Origin: Acidobacteriota bacterium
GTDB lineage: Bacteria > Acidobacteriota > Vicinamibacteria > Vicinamibacterales > SCN-69-37
Length of the DNA stretch: 49,027 nt
Assembly (NCBI GenBank): GCA_005799825.1
Contig: SYFT01000063.1
Span: 1-49,027, forward strand
Direction of reading: 5' to 3'
Shown: positions 20,701 through 31,020 of the stretch, one piece after another
How positions within the stretch are numbered: the first letter of the stretch is position 1
Layout: each line of letters opens with the position of its first letter
Translations under genes and position numbers: made by a program
The notes under the pieces: generated by a model
Seen by the model: the letters and a program-made list of their open reading frames with translations, nothing else
Told to the model about the DNA's origin: nothing
The model's database searches: none

Positions 20701-21262
20701 GTACGCAGAGGTCATTGCGGCTGTGGGCGCTCGAACTGTGTCGGCCTTGTTCCAGTCCGAGCCGGATTGCCAGGTGGCCGGCGTCGTCACCGGCGTCCGC
20801 CGACTCAAAACGAAGCGGGGTGACCCCATGGCGGCCTTTAATCTCGAAGACGAGGGCGGCAAGTTCGAGGTGGTGGTCTTCCCCGAGGCCTATGCGAAAT
20901 TCGGCCGTCTGGTGGCTGATGATGCCATGCTGATTGTGCGGGGCAAGTTCGAGCGCGACGACGAGACGGGCAAGATGGTGGCCGCGGAGTTGAGCACCCT
21001 CGAGGCCGCCCGGGAACTGGTGGTGCGCGAGGTCCAGATCACGGTGGCCGGATGCGGCGGTTCGCGGGATGTGCTGCGATCGCTGGCTCAGGTGTTTGAA
21101 CGACACCCGGGCGACCGGCGCGTGTCGTTTGTGGTCGAAGTATTCGGGAGCGGCGGCGGCCTTCGTGTGCGTGCCGGTACATCGCACCGCATTCGCCCCA
21201 GCGAAGGATTTGTGCGCGACGTCGAGTTGGTGTGCGGCGCCGGCGCGGTGAGCCTGAAGTGA
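17759..21262 (+). CDS. dnaE: DNA polymerase III subunit alpha
   Basis: PHP domain [61 protein letters not shown]; C-terminal OB-fold region. Confidence 0.98.
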   Translation: [1167 protein letters not shown]

Positions 21263-21269
21263 GGAGTCA

Positions 21270-22265
21270 ATGACGGTAGACGCCCTGGACTTTGAAGAGC
21301 CTGTGGCCATCCTGCAGAAGGAGATTCAGGCCATGCGCCTGATGCCTCCGACTGCCGAGCGGTTGGCCTCCATTGCGCGGTTGGACGCGCGGGTGCGGGA
21401 GCTTCGCGCCGAGATCTTTTCGCACCTCACGCCATGGCAGCGCGTGCTCGTCGCCCGGCACGCAGACCGGCCCGTCATGCTGGACTACGTCGGCCGCCTG
21501 TTTACCGGTTTTACCGAACTGCATGGCGATCGCCGCTTTGGAGACGACAAGGCCATCGTGACCGGCATGGCCCACTTCCACGGCCAACCCGTCTTCATCG
21601 TGGGCCACCAGAAGGGCAGTGACACGAAACAGAAGATCTACAGGAACTTTGGGTACGCGAAGCCGGAAGGGTACAGGAAGGCCATGCGTGTCATGAGGCT
21701 AGCAGAAAAGTTCAAGCAGCCGGTCATCGTATTTGTTGATACGCCGGCGGCATTTCCAGGCGTGGAATCCGAAGAGCGGGGAGTCGCTGAGGCGATTGCC
21801 CTCAACTTGCGCGAGATGGCACTGCTCGATACCGCGATCATTGTTGTGGTGTCTGGCGAGGGCGGGTCGGGAGGCGCGCTGGGGATTGCCATTGGCGACC
21901 GCATCCTGATGCAGGAATTCGCGGTCTACAGCGTCATTCCGCCGGAAGGGTGTGCGGCGATCCTGTGGCGCGATTCCGCGCGGAAAGTGGAGGCAGCCGA
22001 AGCCCTCAAGATCACCGCGCCCGACTTGCTGGCGATGCAGGTGATCGACGAGATCGTTCCAGAGCCACTTGGAGGCGCGCATCAGGATCATGCCGCAGCC
22101 ACCGCGCTTCTCGATGAGGCCATTGCCCGGCATCTGGCTGAGGTGTCAGCGATGAGCGGGGCAGACCGGCTGGAGGCCCGCTACGAGAAGTTCCGCTCGA
22201 TCGGACGGCTCGATCACGCGTTTACCGACGAGAGCGCCGACGCGGCGGCCACGCCCGCCGAGTGA
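21270..22265 (+). CDS. accA: Acetyl-CoA carboxylase carboxyltransferase subunit alpha
   Basis: TELHGDRRFGDDKAIVTGMA, PVIVFVDTPAAFPGVESEERGVAEAIA, GEGGSGGALGIAIGD. Confidence 0.97.
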   Translation: MTVDALDFEEPVAILQKEIQAMRLMPPTAERLASIARLDARVRELRAEIFSHLTPWQRVLVARHADRPVMLDYVGRLFTGFTELHGDRRFGDDKAIVTGMAHFHGQPVFIVGHQKGSDTKQKIYRNFGYAKPEGYRKAMRVMRLAEKFKQPVIVFVDTPAAFPGVESEERGVAEAIALNLREMALLDTAIIVVVSGEGGSGGALGIAIGDRILMQEFAVYSVIPPEGCAAILWRDSARKVEAAEALKITAPDLLAMQVIDEIVPEPLGGAHQDHAAATALLDEAIARHLAEVSAMSGADRLEARYEKFRSIGRLDHAFTDESADAAATPAE

Positions 22266-24004
22266 TGGCCCGGAGGATCTGGGACGAGGTGTCGTCAGAC
22301 GCCGACGGCGCCTCACGATTGGCCACGGCCCTCGGCCTGCCTTCGGTACTCGCCCGCTTGCTGCATCAGCGCGGCCTGAGGGATCCGGACGCGGCACAGC
22401 GATTTCTAGACCCGAGTCTGGCGCATCTCCATGACCCGTTTCTGCTGACCGACATGGGGCCGGCGGTCGCCAGGCTGCACCAGGCGATCGAGCGCCGCGA
22501 ACGCGTGATGATTCATGGCGACTACGACGCGGACGGCATTACATCCACCGCAATGCTTCAGCGCGCGCTCGAAATACTCGGCGCAGACGTGGGTCACTTC
22601 GTGCCCGACCGCATGACGGACGGGTATGGATTGCAGCCGAAAACGATCGAACACCTGGCCTCACTGGGGGCCAGGCTGATTGTGTCGGTCGATTGCGGCA
22701 TTCGCGCGAGCGAGGCTGCACGGCGTGCGCTCGAGTTGGGCGTCGATCTGATCATCACGGATCACCATGAGCCTGAGGTAGAACTGCCGCGAGCGGTCGC
22801 TGTCATCAATCCGAAGCGACCCGACTGCGCTTATCCCGAAAAAATGTTGGCGGGAGCCGGCGTGGCGCTGAAGTTGGTCCAGGCCTTGCTGAAGGACCAC
22901 GCGGCCGGCGCCGGCGCGTTGTCGTCCTTCATCAAGATGGCGGCCATCGGCACGATGGCAGACGTGGTGCCGCTCGTAGGCGAGAACCGGGTGATCGCCA
23001 AGTTCGGGCTCGACGCGCTCTCGCGTGGGCCGCATGGCACGGGACTGGAGGCGTTGTTGGAGGAGAGCGGATTGTCGGGTAAGCGACTCGACAGTTTTCA
23101 CGTGGGCTTCGTTCTCGCTCCCCGCTTGAACGCCGCGGGGCGAATGGGCCACGCCGGCCGCGCCGTCGACTTGCTCTTGTCCCGGGGGCGCGACGCAGAG
23201 TCGAGAGCGGCCGCGCGCGCGCTCGCGAAGGAACTGACCGACGAGAACACCCGCCGGCAGGAGAGCGAGGCCGGCATGCTCCTGGAAGCGAGGCGCATGG
23301 TGGAGAAGGATCCGGAGATCGGAGGTCACAACATGCTCGTGGTCGCGTCTGAGGGGTGGCATCGGGGCGTGGTTGGGATTGTGGCGTCTAAGCTGGTGGA
23401 GTCGTTCTGGAAGCCGGCGATCGTACTGGCGATTGAGGACGGTGTCGCCCATGGCTCCTGTCGCAGCATTCCCGCCTTCGACATGCTCGCGGCGCTCGAG
23501 GCCAACCCGGACGTATTCATGAAATTCGGCGGTCACAAGCAGGCCGCGGGAGTGACCGTTGAAGTGGGGCGCCTGCCAGAGATGCGGCGCCGGCTCACGG
23601 AATACGCCAACCGCAAGCTCGAACCGGGTGATCTCATTCCGCGTCTGCGAATTGATGCGCCTCTGAGCCTGAGTGAGATCACTGGGGACGTAGTCCAGGC
23701 CCTCTCGCGCCTTGAGCCGTTTGGCTCGGCCAACCCCAAGCCGATCTTTAGGGCGTCGCCCGTGGAACTGGCGCAACCGCCGCGCGTCATGAAGGAGCGG
23801 CACCTCTCGCTGATATTCCGGCAGGGCGGCCGCGCATTTCGGGGCGTGGCGTGGCGGGCGGCCGAGCGGGAAGCCTACCTGTCGGCGAATCGATTTGGGC
23901 TGGACCTGGCGTACTCTCTCGATCAGAATGACTTTCGAGGGGAGCGGGTCACGGAGTTGACGGTGGCTGATGTACGGGCGCCAGACGGGGAGACAGCGGC
24001 GTGA
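22262..24004 (+). CDS. recJ: Single-stranded-DNA-specific exonuclease RecJ
   Basis: DHH motifs MIHGDYDADGITSTAML, VSVDCGI, ITDHHEP; DHHA1 FGGHKQAAGVTV. Confidence 0.97.
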   Translation: MMARRIWDEVSSDADGASRLATALGLPSVLARLLHQRGLRDPDAAQRFLDPSLAHLHDPFLLTDMGPAVARLHQAIERRERVMIHGDYDADGITSTAMLQRALEILGADVGHFVPDRMTDGYGLQPKTIEHLASLGARLIVSVDCGIRASEAARRALELGVDLIITDHHEPEVELPRAVAVINPKRPDCAYPEKMLAGAGVALKLVQALLKDHAAGAGALSSFIKMAAIGTMADVVPLVGENRVIAKFGLDALSRGPHGTGLEALLEESGLSGKRLDSFHVGFVLAPRLNAAGRMGHAGRAVDLLLSRGRDAESRAAARALAKELTDENTRRQESEAGMLLEARRMVEKDPEIGGHNMLVVASEGWHRGVVGIVASKLVESFWKPAIVLAIEDGVAHGSCRSIPAFDMLAALEANPDVFMKFGGHKQAAGVTVEVGRLPEMRRRLTEYANRKLEPGDLIPRLRIDAPLSLSEITGDVVQALSRLEPFGSANPKPIFRASPVELAQPPRVMKERHLSLIFRQGGRAFRGVAWRAAEREAYLSANRFGLDLAYSLDQNDFRGERVTELTVADVRAPDGETAA

Positions 24005-26271
24005 GGTGGCAAAAAGTCGCGCGGGTCGTGGTCGCCCTCATAGGCGTGGGCTGCGCGGTAACGGTGTACGTCGTGCTCCGTAATAAACCCGTCCCGACAG
24101 AACCGGCGACAACGCCGCCAACGATGCTTGATGCGACGATCATCGCGACATCGTCGAAGGGATCACGCAAATCGGTTGATCCGACGGGGAGAGTGATCTG
24201 GGACATCGCCTGGGAACGCCTGCGTGTGCTGGCCGACGGCCGCAATGTGTTTGAGGAAGTCACAATGTCCTTTGATCGTAACGGCATCCCATACGCCGTT
24301 GTGGCCGGTATCGCGGAAACCGCGGGGCTCTCCGGACCTGAGGGCGAATTGCCCGCAACGGTTGTGTTCCGTCGCAAAGTCCGTATGACCGGCGAAGACG
24401 GGTTCGAGGTCTTGGGAGACGAAGCGACGTATCTCAGGGATGAAGAGCGAACCCATTTTCCTGGTCCGGTGTCGTTCAAACGTGACCGCATGTCCGGTGA
24501 AGGCGTGGGCGGCGACCTTTATATGGACCGATCGGTGTTCTGGATGTATGACGAGGCGCGCCTGACCATTGCTCCGGAGGGCAGCGGGCCGTCGGTGGTG
24601 GTCACCGCAAAACGGATTGGCCTGGCGGAGGCGGACTGGTATATCCGGGCCGAAGAAGGCTCGCAACTCACCCGCGACAATCAGCAATTCAACGCGGATG
24701 GGATGGTGGTGCGGTTTGATGAGAACACGCAGAGAGTGAATCGCATCGAACTGGAAGGCAAGTCTGTGGTCAGGCAGACGGGCAGGGGAGACCGGCCCGA
24801 CATGCGTGGTGATCGAATTTTCATGGACTTTGCGCCAGAGACAAGTCTGCTGACCCACGCGCAAGTTGGTGGCAGCGCGGTGCTGACGATGCGGGAGAAC
24901 AACACCACGACACGGGTGAGCGGTAGTGATATCGAGTTCTATGTCGGAACTGACGGAGAGGCGCTGACCAGGCTCTCGACAACAGCGCCAACAGAGGTCG
25001 TGCTGCCGCGTGATGGCGACACGCCCGCCCGCACGATTCAATCGGCGGAACTGCTGGCCCAGGGGCCGGATCCCAAGGGACTCGACCGCGCCGTATTTTC
25101 CGGAGGAGTGCAGTATCGGGAAACGCTGCCTGCATCGCGCGGACAGGCCGCAGCCATCCGCGTCGCGACCTCCAATTCGCTGGTACTTGGCCTCGCAGGC
25201 GCGTTGAACCAGATCACCGTTGCGGACTTTCGCCAGAATTTCTGCTTCGTGGGCCCGATGGCGTCAACGCCATCAGCCGCCGTCGTCCAATGCTCAGCCG
25301 CGAAGATGCCAGCATTTGTCGGCAACCGTGAGACATCCGTAGTGGCGGCGGGCGATCAGGGGTTGTATGACGCGAAGGCCGAGACTCTGCAACTGCGGCC
25401 TGGTGTGCAGAATTCATTGTCCAAAGTGGTGAACCAGCAGGTCGATGTGACGGCGACCGAGATCGATCTGGATATCAGACGAGACGCATTCAAGTCGCGT
25501 GGACAAGTGGAGTCCACGATCAAGCCGAAGGCAGGGACCACGGCCAAAACTCTTAAAGCGTCGGGCCTGTTCGATGGGGGCAGGCCGATCTCAGGGCGCG
25601 CGAGCGAATTGGCCTACTCCGAAGTCACGGGTATCGCCGTGTACACCGGAGACGTAGTGCTGCTGCAGAGGGGTGACGGGAACACGGAAGCCAGCGTCAT
25701 CCGAGCGGACCAGGTGCGGCTCGATGAACAGAAACAGGACATCGAAGCCAATGGCCGGGTGCGGTCGCAATTACTGCTTGAGCAGACCGCTGGACCACGT
25801 CAGTCCAGGACCCCTGGACGCACGGAATTCACGGGCGATCGAATGACGTTTATTGACGCCACCCGCCGCGTGGTGTTCTCGGGCGATGCCAGTATGGACA
25901 CGGTCGAAGCGGGCGAGGCGCAACGGCTCACGGCAGAGCGAATCACGCTCGACATGATGGCCGAGCGTCGCGCACTTAGGAACCTGGAAGCCGTGGCCGC
26001 GGACAAGGGTGAAGTGCGCGCGACCCTGCCCGAGGGCCGAGTCACGATCGGCACGCGATTGACATACGATGCGGAGACTGATCGGTATGTCGTGACCGGA
26101 GCTCAGGCACTTTTCGTGTCACGCTCCACCACGCAGGGGCCCGGCATCTGCGAGGTGGGGACCGGGACGGAACTATCCTTCCTACGGACGGAAGGATGGT
26201 CGAACGTGAAGAACAGGGGAGGCTCAGTGGGCACGGTACGGGAGCGAAAATGCGCTGAGGTCTTCAAGTAG
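24001..26271 (+). CDS. LptC/LptA (OstA)-like periplasmic LPS-transport protein, long fused form
   Basis: N-terminal single TM anchor, then repeated OstA/LptA-type segments ([90 protein letters not shown]); directly upstream of lptB. Confidence 0.82.
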   Translation: MRWQKVARVVVALIGVGCAVTVYVVLRNKPVPTEPATTPPTMLDATIIATSSKGSRKSVDPTGRVIWDIAWERLRVLADGRNVFEEVTMSFDRNGIPYAVVAGIAETAGLSGPEGELPATVVFRRKVRMTGEDGFEVLGDEATYLRDEERTHFPGPVSFKRDRMSGEGVGGDLYMDRSVFWMYDEARLTIAPEGSGPSVVVTAKRIGLAEADWYIRAEEGSQLTRDNQQFNADGMVVRFDENTQRVNRIELEGKSVVRQTGRGDRPDMRGDRIFMDFAPETSLLTHAQVGGSAVLTMRENNTTTRVSGSDIEFYVGTDGEALTRLSTTAPTEVVLPRDGDTPARTIQSAELLAQGPDPKGLDRAVFSGGVQYRETLPASRGQAAAIRVATSNSLVLGLAGALNQITVADFRQNFCFVGPMASTPSAAVVQCSAAKMPAFVGNRETSVVAAGDQGLYDAKAETLQLRPGVQNSLSKVVNQQVDVTATEIDLDIRRDAFKSRGQVESTIKPKAGTTAKTLKASGLFDGGRPISGRASELAYSEVTGIAVYTGDVVLLQRGDGNTEASVIRADQVRLDEQKQDIEANGRVRSQLLLEQTAGPRQSRTPGRTEFTGDRMTFIDATRRVVFSGDASMDTVEAGEAQRLTAERITLDMMAERRALRNLEAVAADKGEVRATLPEGRVTIGTRLTYDAETDRYVVTGAQALFVSRSTTQGPGICEVGTGTELSFLRTEGWSNVKNRGGSVGTVRERKCAEVFK

Positions 26272-26996
26272 TGGCGACCCTACGAAGTGAGGGCCTGACC
26301 AAGGCCTACGGCGGACGCACGGTCGTCAAGGGTGTAGATATCTCCGTTTCCTCCGGCGAGATTGTTGGCTTGCTGGGTCCCAACGGTGCGGGCAAGACGA
26401 CCACGTTCGGAATGGTGGTCGGGTTGACCGCGCCCGATAGCGGGCGTGTGCTCCTTGATGATGCCGACGTGACGGGCGATGCGATGTACGTCCGGTCGCG
26501 CAAGGGCATCGGTTATCTCCCGCAAGAAGCCTCGATCTTCCGCGGACTGACGGTAGAGCAAAACATTCTGGCGATCCTCGAAACACTGCCGTTGTCGGCA
26601 GCCGACCGGCGCACGCGCCTCAAGACGCTGCTGGGAGAACTCGGGCTCACAGCCCTGGCCAGGTCCAAGGCGTATACCTTGTCCGGGGGCGAGCGCCGCA
26701 GGACTGAAATTACCCGCGCGCTGGTGAATTCGCCGAAGTTCATCCTGCTCGATGAACCGTTTGCGGGCATCGATCCGATCGCGGTCAGCGATATCCAGCA
26801 GATCGTAGTGCACCTGAAGACCCGAGGTATCGGCGTGCTGGTCACTGACCACAATGTGCGCGAGACCCTGAAGATTACCGATCGCGCCTACATCGTTCAC
26901 GATGGCGCGATCTTCCGCAGTGGAACGCCGCAGGCGCTGGCCGACGATGACGATGTGAAGCGAATTTACCTCGGGACTGATTTCCGGCTGGACTAA
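26271..26996 (+). CDS. lptB: LPS export ABC transporter ATP-binding protein LptB
   Basis: Walker [76 protein letters not shown]. Confidence 0.96.
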   Translation: MATLRSEGLTKAYGGRTVVKGVDISVSSGEIVGLLGPNGAGKTTTFGMVVGLTAPDSGRVLLDDADVTGDAMYVRSRKGIGYLPQEASIFRGLTVEQNILAILETLPLSAADRRTRLKTLLGELGLTALARSKAYTLSGGERRRTEITRALVNSPKFILLDEPFAGIDPIAVSDIQQIVVHLKTRGIGVLVTDHNVRETLKITDRAYIVHDGAIFRSGTPQALADDDDVKRIYLGTDFRLD

Positions 26997-27026
26997 GATG
27001 AAATCCGTAGCAGTATTTCGTGTCTG

Positions 27027-28448
27027 ATGGCCCTTTCACAGAAACTGTCTGCGCGGCTGTCTCACAAACTGATTCTGACGCCATCGCTCCAGCAGGCGAT
27101 CAAGCTGCTGCCGATGACGACCATCGAGCTGGCGGAGTTGCTGAACCAGGAGATAATCGAGAACCCGCTGCTTGAGGAATCCGCCGAGGACATTCCCGCT
27201 CCAGAAGTTGCCGCCGAAGCAGAGCCTGTTCCCGACAAGACCGATGAAAAGGGCGACACCTGGGACGATGCCGACTACGAGTACTTCTTCGGTGACTATC
27301 TCAACGACGACTATCGGCCCAAGCAGACGTACGAAGTACGCGAACTGCCGCCGATTGAAAATATGCTGGCCAATCGAGGCTCGCTGGCGGATCATCTGAA
27401 GTGGCAGCTGAGCCTGCAGACCGCCGACCCGCTAACCCGCGAAATCGGCGAGGCCATCATCGGCAACATCGATGACGATGGCATGTTGGTGGCGTCGATC
27501 GGGGAGATCGCCAGTTTCGGCCCCTGGCCGGTGGCCGTTGTGGAAAAGGCGCTGGAGCACATCCAGTCGTTCGATCCAATTGGCGTCGGCGCACGGGATC
27601 TGCAGGAGTGTCTGCTGCTCCAGCTGCGCGGCGCGGGCCTGGCGGGCACACCGGTGGAGGCGCTCGTACAAGATCATCTGCCGCTGCTTCAGAATCACCG
27701 CGTGCCGGAACTCGCCAAGGCGCTGGGCTTGCCCCCCGAAGAAATCAAGGCGTGCCTCGAAGTGGTGCGCCACCTCGATCCGAAACCCGGGGCCCGCTAC
27801 ACGCCCGCAGATTCTCAGTACGTCGTCCCGGATATCTACATCATTAAGACCGAAGACGGCTATCGCGCGGTGCTCAATGAAGAGGGGCTACCCCAATTGC
27901 GCATCAGTCCCGTCTACCGGAGGCTGCTCGACAAGGGTAGCGAAACATCCGACGAAACGCGGGCGTACGTGAAAGACAAGTTCCGATCCGCGCTGTGGCT
28001 ATTGAAGTCGGTGGACCAGCGCCAGAAGACGATCGTGAAGGTGGCGACTAGCATCATCACCTTCCAGGGTGAGTTCCTCGACAAAGGCATCGAGTATTTG
28101 CGACCGCTGGTGCTGCGGGATGTGGCGGACGATATCGGGATGCACGAATCCACGGTCTCACGCGTGGTAAACAACAAGTACATGCACACGCCGCAGGGTG
28201 TGTACGAGATGAAGTACTTCTTCCACAGCGGTATTAGCAGTTCGTACGGTGAAAACGTGTCGTCGGTGACGATCAAGCAGCGAATCAAGAAGATTATTGA
28301 AGGGGAGGATCCGAAGCGGCCAATGAGCGACTCGAAGATCATGAATGTGCTGCACGGAGAGGGCCTGGTGCTGGCGCGCCGCACGATCGCGAAGTATCGC
28401 GAGGAGTTGCGGATTCCTACCTCGAACCAGCGCAAGGTGTTCTTCTGA
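27027..28448 (+). CDS. rpoN: RNA polymerase sigma-54 factor
   Basis: Glutamine-rich N-terminal region (LILTPSLQQAIKLLPMTTIELAELLNQEIIENPLLE), HTH region, RpoN box ARRTIAKYREELRIPTSNQRK. Confidence 0.98.
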   Translation: MALSQKLSARLSHKLILTPSLQQAIKLLPMTTIELAELLNQEIIENPLLEESAEDIPAPEVAAEAEPVPDKTDEKGDTWDDADYEYFFGDYLNDDYRPKQTYEVRELPPIENMLANRGSLADHLKWQLSLQTADPLTREIGEAIIGNIDDDGMLVASIGEIASFGPWPVAVVEKALEHIQSFDPIGVGARDLQECLLLQLRGAGLAGTPVEALVQDHLPLLQNHRVPELAKALGLPPEEIKACLEVVRHLDPKPGARYTPADSQYVVPDIYIIKTEDGYRAVLNEEGLPQLRISPVYRRLLDKGSETSDETRAYVKDKFRSALWLLKSVDQRQKTIVKVATSIITFQGEFLDKGIEYLRPLVLRDVADDIGMHESTVSRVVNNKYMHTPQGVYEMKYFFHSGISSSYGENVSSVTIKQRIKKIIEGEDPKRPMSDSKIMNVLHGEGLVLARRTIAKYREELRIPTSNQRKVFF

Positions 28449-29419
28449 TGTCAGTGCCGGTGGCGTCCCTGCTTGGGGCCCGCGGAGCTGACGCTGGCCT
28501 CGATTTCGATCTTCTCGCCGGTGCTGCGGGACTTGAACGTGTAATCACCCTGCCGTATGCGCAAAAAACCGGTCTGGCCCTTGCGGGATTTGACGAATAT
28601 CTGCGTCCGGGCCGGGTGCTGGTGTTTGGCGAGAGCGAGGTGCGCTATCTCGAGCGCATGGGGGCTGACGATCGGCCGCGGGCGCTGCTACAACTCTTCG
28701 CGCGTGATTTCCCGTGTGTGGTCCTGACGTTGGGGCTTGAGCCGCCGGCCGACTTGCTGGTGGAAGCCGAGCGCGCCGGCGTGCCCGTCCTGCGCACCCG
28801 GGCGACTACGCCAACCGCCATCGCACGGCTCACCTTGCTGCTTGAAGACCGGATGGCGGCACGCGAAGTGCTGCACGGCGTCCTGCTCGACATCTTGGGC
28901 CTGGGCGTGCTGATCACGGGCGAAAGTGGCATCGGCAAGAGCGAGTGCGCCCTGGACCTGGTCTGCCGCGGCCACAGGCTGGTGGCCGACGACACCGTGG
29001 AAGTCAAAGTGCGCGGCGAGTCCGTGCTGATTGGCAGCTGCCCGGAAATGACCCGGCACTATGTCGAGATTCGCGGACTGGGTCTGGTCAACGTCACCGA
29101 TCTGTTTGGCGTGGCCGCCACGCGATCGTCAAAACGGATCGAACTCGTGGTGCAGTTGGAACGCTGGGAAATGGGGCGCGAGTACGACCGTCTGGGCCTG
29201 ACCGTTGAGGCCAGTGAACTGCTGGGCGTGGCCGTGCCGCTCATCCGCATGCCGGTGGCTCCGGGGAGGAACGTGGCTATGCTAGTGGAGGTCGCCGCCA
29301 GAAACACGCTGCTGCGATCGCACGGACGCCATGCGGCACGATTGCTGGCCGGACGTCTAGAGGACCGACTGGCGCGCGCTGCGGAACGGCAGGACGACGC
29401 AGGCTTGGAGGAGGATTGA
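28448..29419 (+). CDS. hprK: HPr(Ser) kinase/phosphorylase
   Basis: Walker A GESGIGKSECALDLV, RGHRLVADDTVEV, EIRGLGLVNVTDLFG. Confidence 0.97.
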   Translation: MSVPVASLLGARGADAGLDFDLLAGAAGLERVITLPYAQKTGLALAGFDEYLRPGRVLVFGESEVRYLERMGADDRPRALLQLFARDFPCVVLTLGLEPPADLLVEAERAGVPVLRTRATTPTAIARLTLLLEDRMAAREVLHGVLLDILGLGVLITGESGIGKSECALDLVCRGHRLVADDTVEVKVRGESVLIGSCPEMTRHYVEIRGLGLVNVTDLFGVAATRSSKRIELVVQLERWEMGREYDRLGLTVEASELLGVAVPLIRMPVAPGRNVAMLVEVAARNTLLRSHGRHAARLLAGRLEDRLARAAERQDDAGLEED

Positions 29420-30306
29420 TGGGGAAGGCCCGAAGCCCGAATCCGCAGCTCGTGGTGGTGACAGGCCAGTCGGGGGCCGGGAAGTCCCAGGCCATCCACG
29501 CGCTGGAAGACCAGGGATTCTTTTGCATCGACAATCTGCCGATGGCACTGATTGACACGTTTGTCGATCTGATCGTCAGGGATGACGACACGCGTCGTCG
29601 CGTGGCCGTGGTCGTGGATGTGCGCGAGGGCGCTAGGCTCTGGCAGCTTCCGGCCGTGTACCGGACACTGAAGCAACGCGCCGATGTAGACACCACGCTG
29701 GTGTTTTTGGAAGCCAAGTGCGATGTGCTGGTCAGGCGGTTTAGTGAAACCCGGCGGCCGCATCCTCTTGGTCGTGGGCGTTCGGCTGCCGAGGGCGTCG
29801 CCGAAGAGTTACGCCGTCTGGCACCGATCAGGAAGCTAGCCGACTTCGTCCTCGATACGACGCGTTTGACCGTACACGACCTGCGGAGGCAGATATTCGC
29901 TTTCGGTGGCGGCACACCGGCCACGACACCTCTGACCGTGACTCTGCAGAGTTTTGCATTCAAGCGGGGTGTGCCTTCTGACGCGGACCTCATGTTTGAT
30001 GTGCGCTTCCTGAAGAACCCGCATTTCGTTCCAGCCCTTCAGCCGCTCTCAGGCCTTGACCGAAAAGTTGCGCGCTATGTACTCGGGCTGCCTGAGACCG
30101 CGAAGTTCCTTACGCTGACGACCGCCCTGTTGCGGTTTCTGCTGCCGCAGTACGTGGCGGAGGGAAAGGCCTATTTGACCGTGGCGATCGGCTGCACCGG
30201 TGGCCGGCACCGCAGCGTCGCCACCGCGGAGGCTCTTGCGCGCGCGCTTCGGCGGACACGACACGTGCAGGTGCGAGTCCGGCACCGGGAGTTGGCCGAT
30301 GTCTAA
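29419..30306 (+). CDS. rapZ: RNase adapter protein RapZ
   Basis: VTGQSGAGKSQAIHALEDQGFFCIDNLP, RFSETRRPHPL, FDVRFLKNPH, IGCTGGRHRSVATAE. Confidence 0.97.
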   Translation: MGKARSPNPQLVVVTGQSGAGKSQAIHALEDQGFFCIDNLPMALIDTFVDLIVRDDDTRRRVAVVVDVREGARLWQLPAVYRTLKQRADVDTTLVFLEAKCDVLVRRFSETRRPHPLGRGRSAAEGVAEELRRLAPIRKLADFVLDTTRLTVHDLRRQIFAFGGGTPATTPLTVTLQSFAFKRGVPSDADLMFDVRFLKNPHFVPALQPLSGLDRKVARYVLGLPETAKFLTLTTALLRFLLPQYVAEGKAYLTVAIGCTGGRHRSVATAEALARALRRTRHVQVRVRHRELADV

Positions 30307-30745
30307 CATCGACGCCGTAAAACCCCAGGCCGGCCCGGTCGTGGGGGTTGTGATTGTGACGCACGGGCTGCTCGCGACAGAGTTACTCAACGCCGCCGAG
30401 ACGATCGTGGGCGACCTGCCGGGTTTCACCGCCGTCTCGATCGGCTGGCACGATGATGTGCCCGTCGCGACCGCCGCCATGTCACGGGCGATCGCGCGTG
30501 TGGATACTGGCGCGGGAGTTTTGCTGCTCACGGACATGTTCGGCGGCACGCCGTCCAATCTGGCGATGACCTTCCTCGAAGCTGACAGTATCGAGGTGGT
30601 CACCGGGGTCAACCTGCCGATGCTCATCAAACTGGCACGCGCGGCGGCCACCGGGAACGTCCTGGCAGCCGCCCGGGCGATCGCCAACGATGGCCGGCAG
30701 GCGATTCGCGTGGCGTCCGACTTGTTACGCGGCACGGGCAGTTGA
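30299..30745 (+). CDS. PTS system mannose-family EIIA component
   Basis: VIVTHGLLATELLNAAETIVG (phospho-His), LLTDMFGGTPSNLAM; start at MSNIDAVK. Confidence 0.93.
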   Translation: MSNIDAVKPQAGPVVGVVIVTHGLLATELLNAAETIVGDLPGFTAVSIGWHDDVPVATAAMSRAIARVDTGAGVLLLTDMFGGTPSNLAMTFLEADSIEVVTGVNLPMLIKLARAAATGNVLAAARAIANDGRQAIRVASDLLRGTGS

Positions 30746-31020
30746 TTAACGCTACGGAGGCGCGTACGGTAACCATCGTCAACGCGCTGGGGCTTCATGC
30801 GCGGGCGGCTGCCAGATTTGTCCATCACGCAGGACGATTCAAGAGCCAGATCAAGATCACGCGCGGGGTGCGCACCGTAGACGGCAAGAGCATCCTCGGG
30901 TTGTTGTTGCTGGCGGCCCCAAGAGGGGCCACACTTGAGTTGTCTGCGTCGGGTCCAGATGCGGTCGATGCGCTTGACTCACTGGCTGCGCTGGTCGCGC
31001 GGGGATTCGACGAACCATGA
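30742..31020 (+). CDS. Phosphocarrier protein HPr
   Basis: NALGLHARAAARFV (active-site His), TVDGKSILGLLLLAAPRGATLELSASGPDA (regulatory Ser). TTG start overlapping the EIIA stop. Confidence 0.95.
   Translation: MINATEARTVTIVNALGLHARAAARFVHHAGRFKSQIKITRGVRTVDGKSILGLLLLAAPRGATLELSASGPDAVDALDSLAALVARGFDEP

Noticed and set aside
23094-23110. TTTTCACGTGGGCT in recJ considered as a half parS
   Set aside because: Only one arm resembles TGTTTCACGTGAAACA; coding sequence in a conserved gene.
22661-23803. 380 aa ORF antisense to recJ
   Set aside because: Shadow ORF of a clear recJ; Arg/His/Gln-rich composition typical of an antisense frame.
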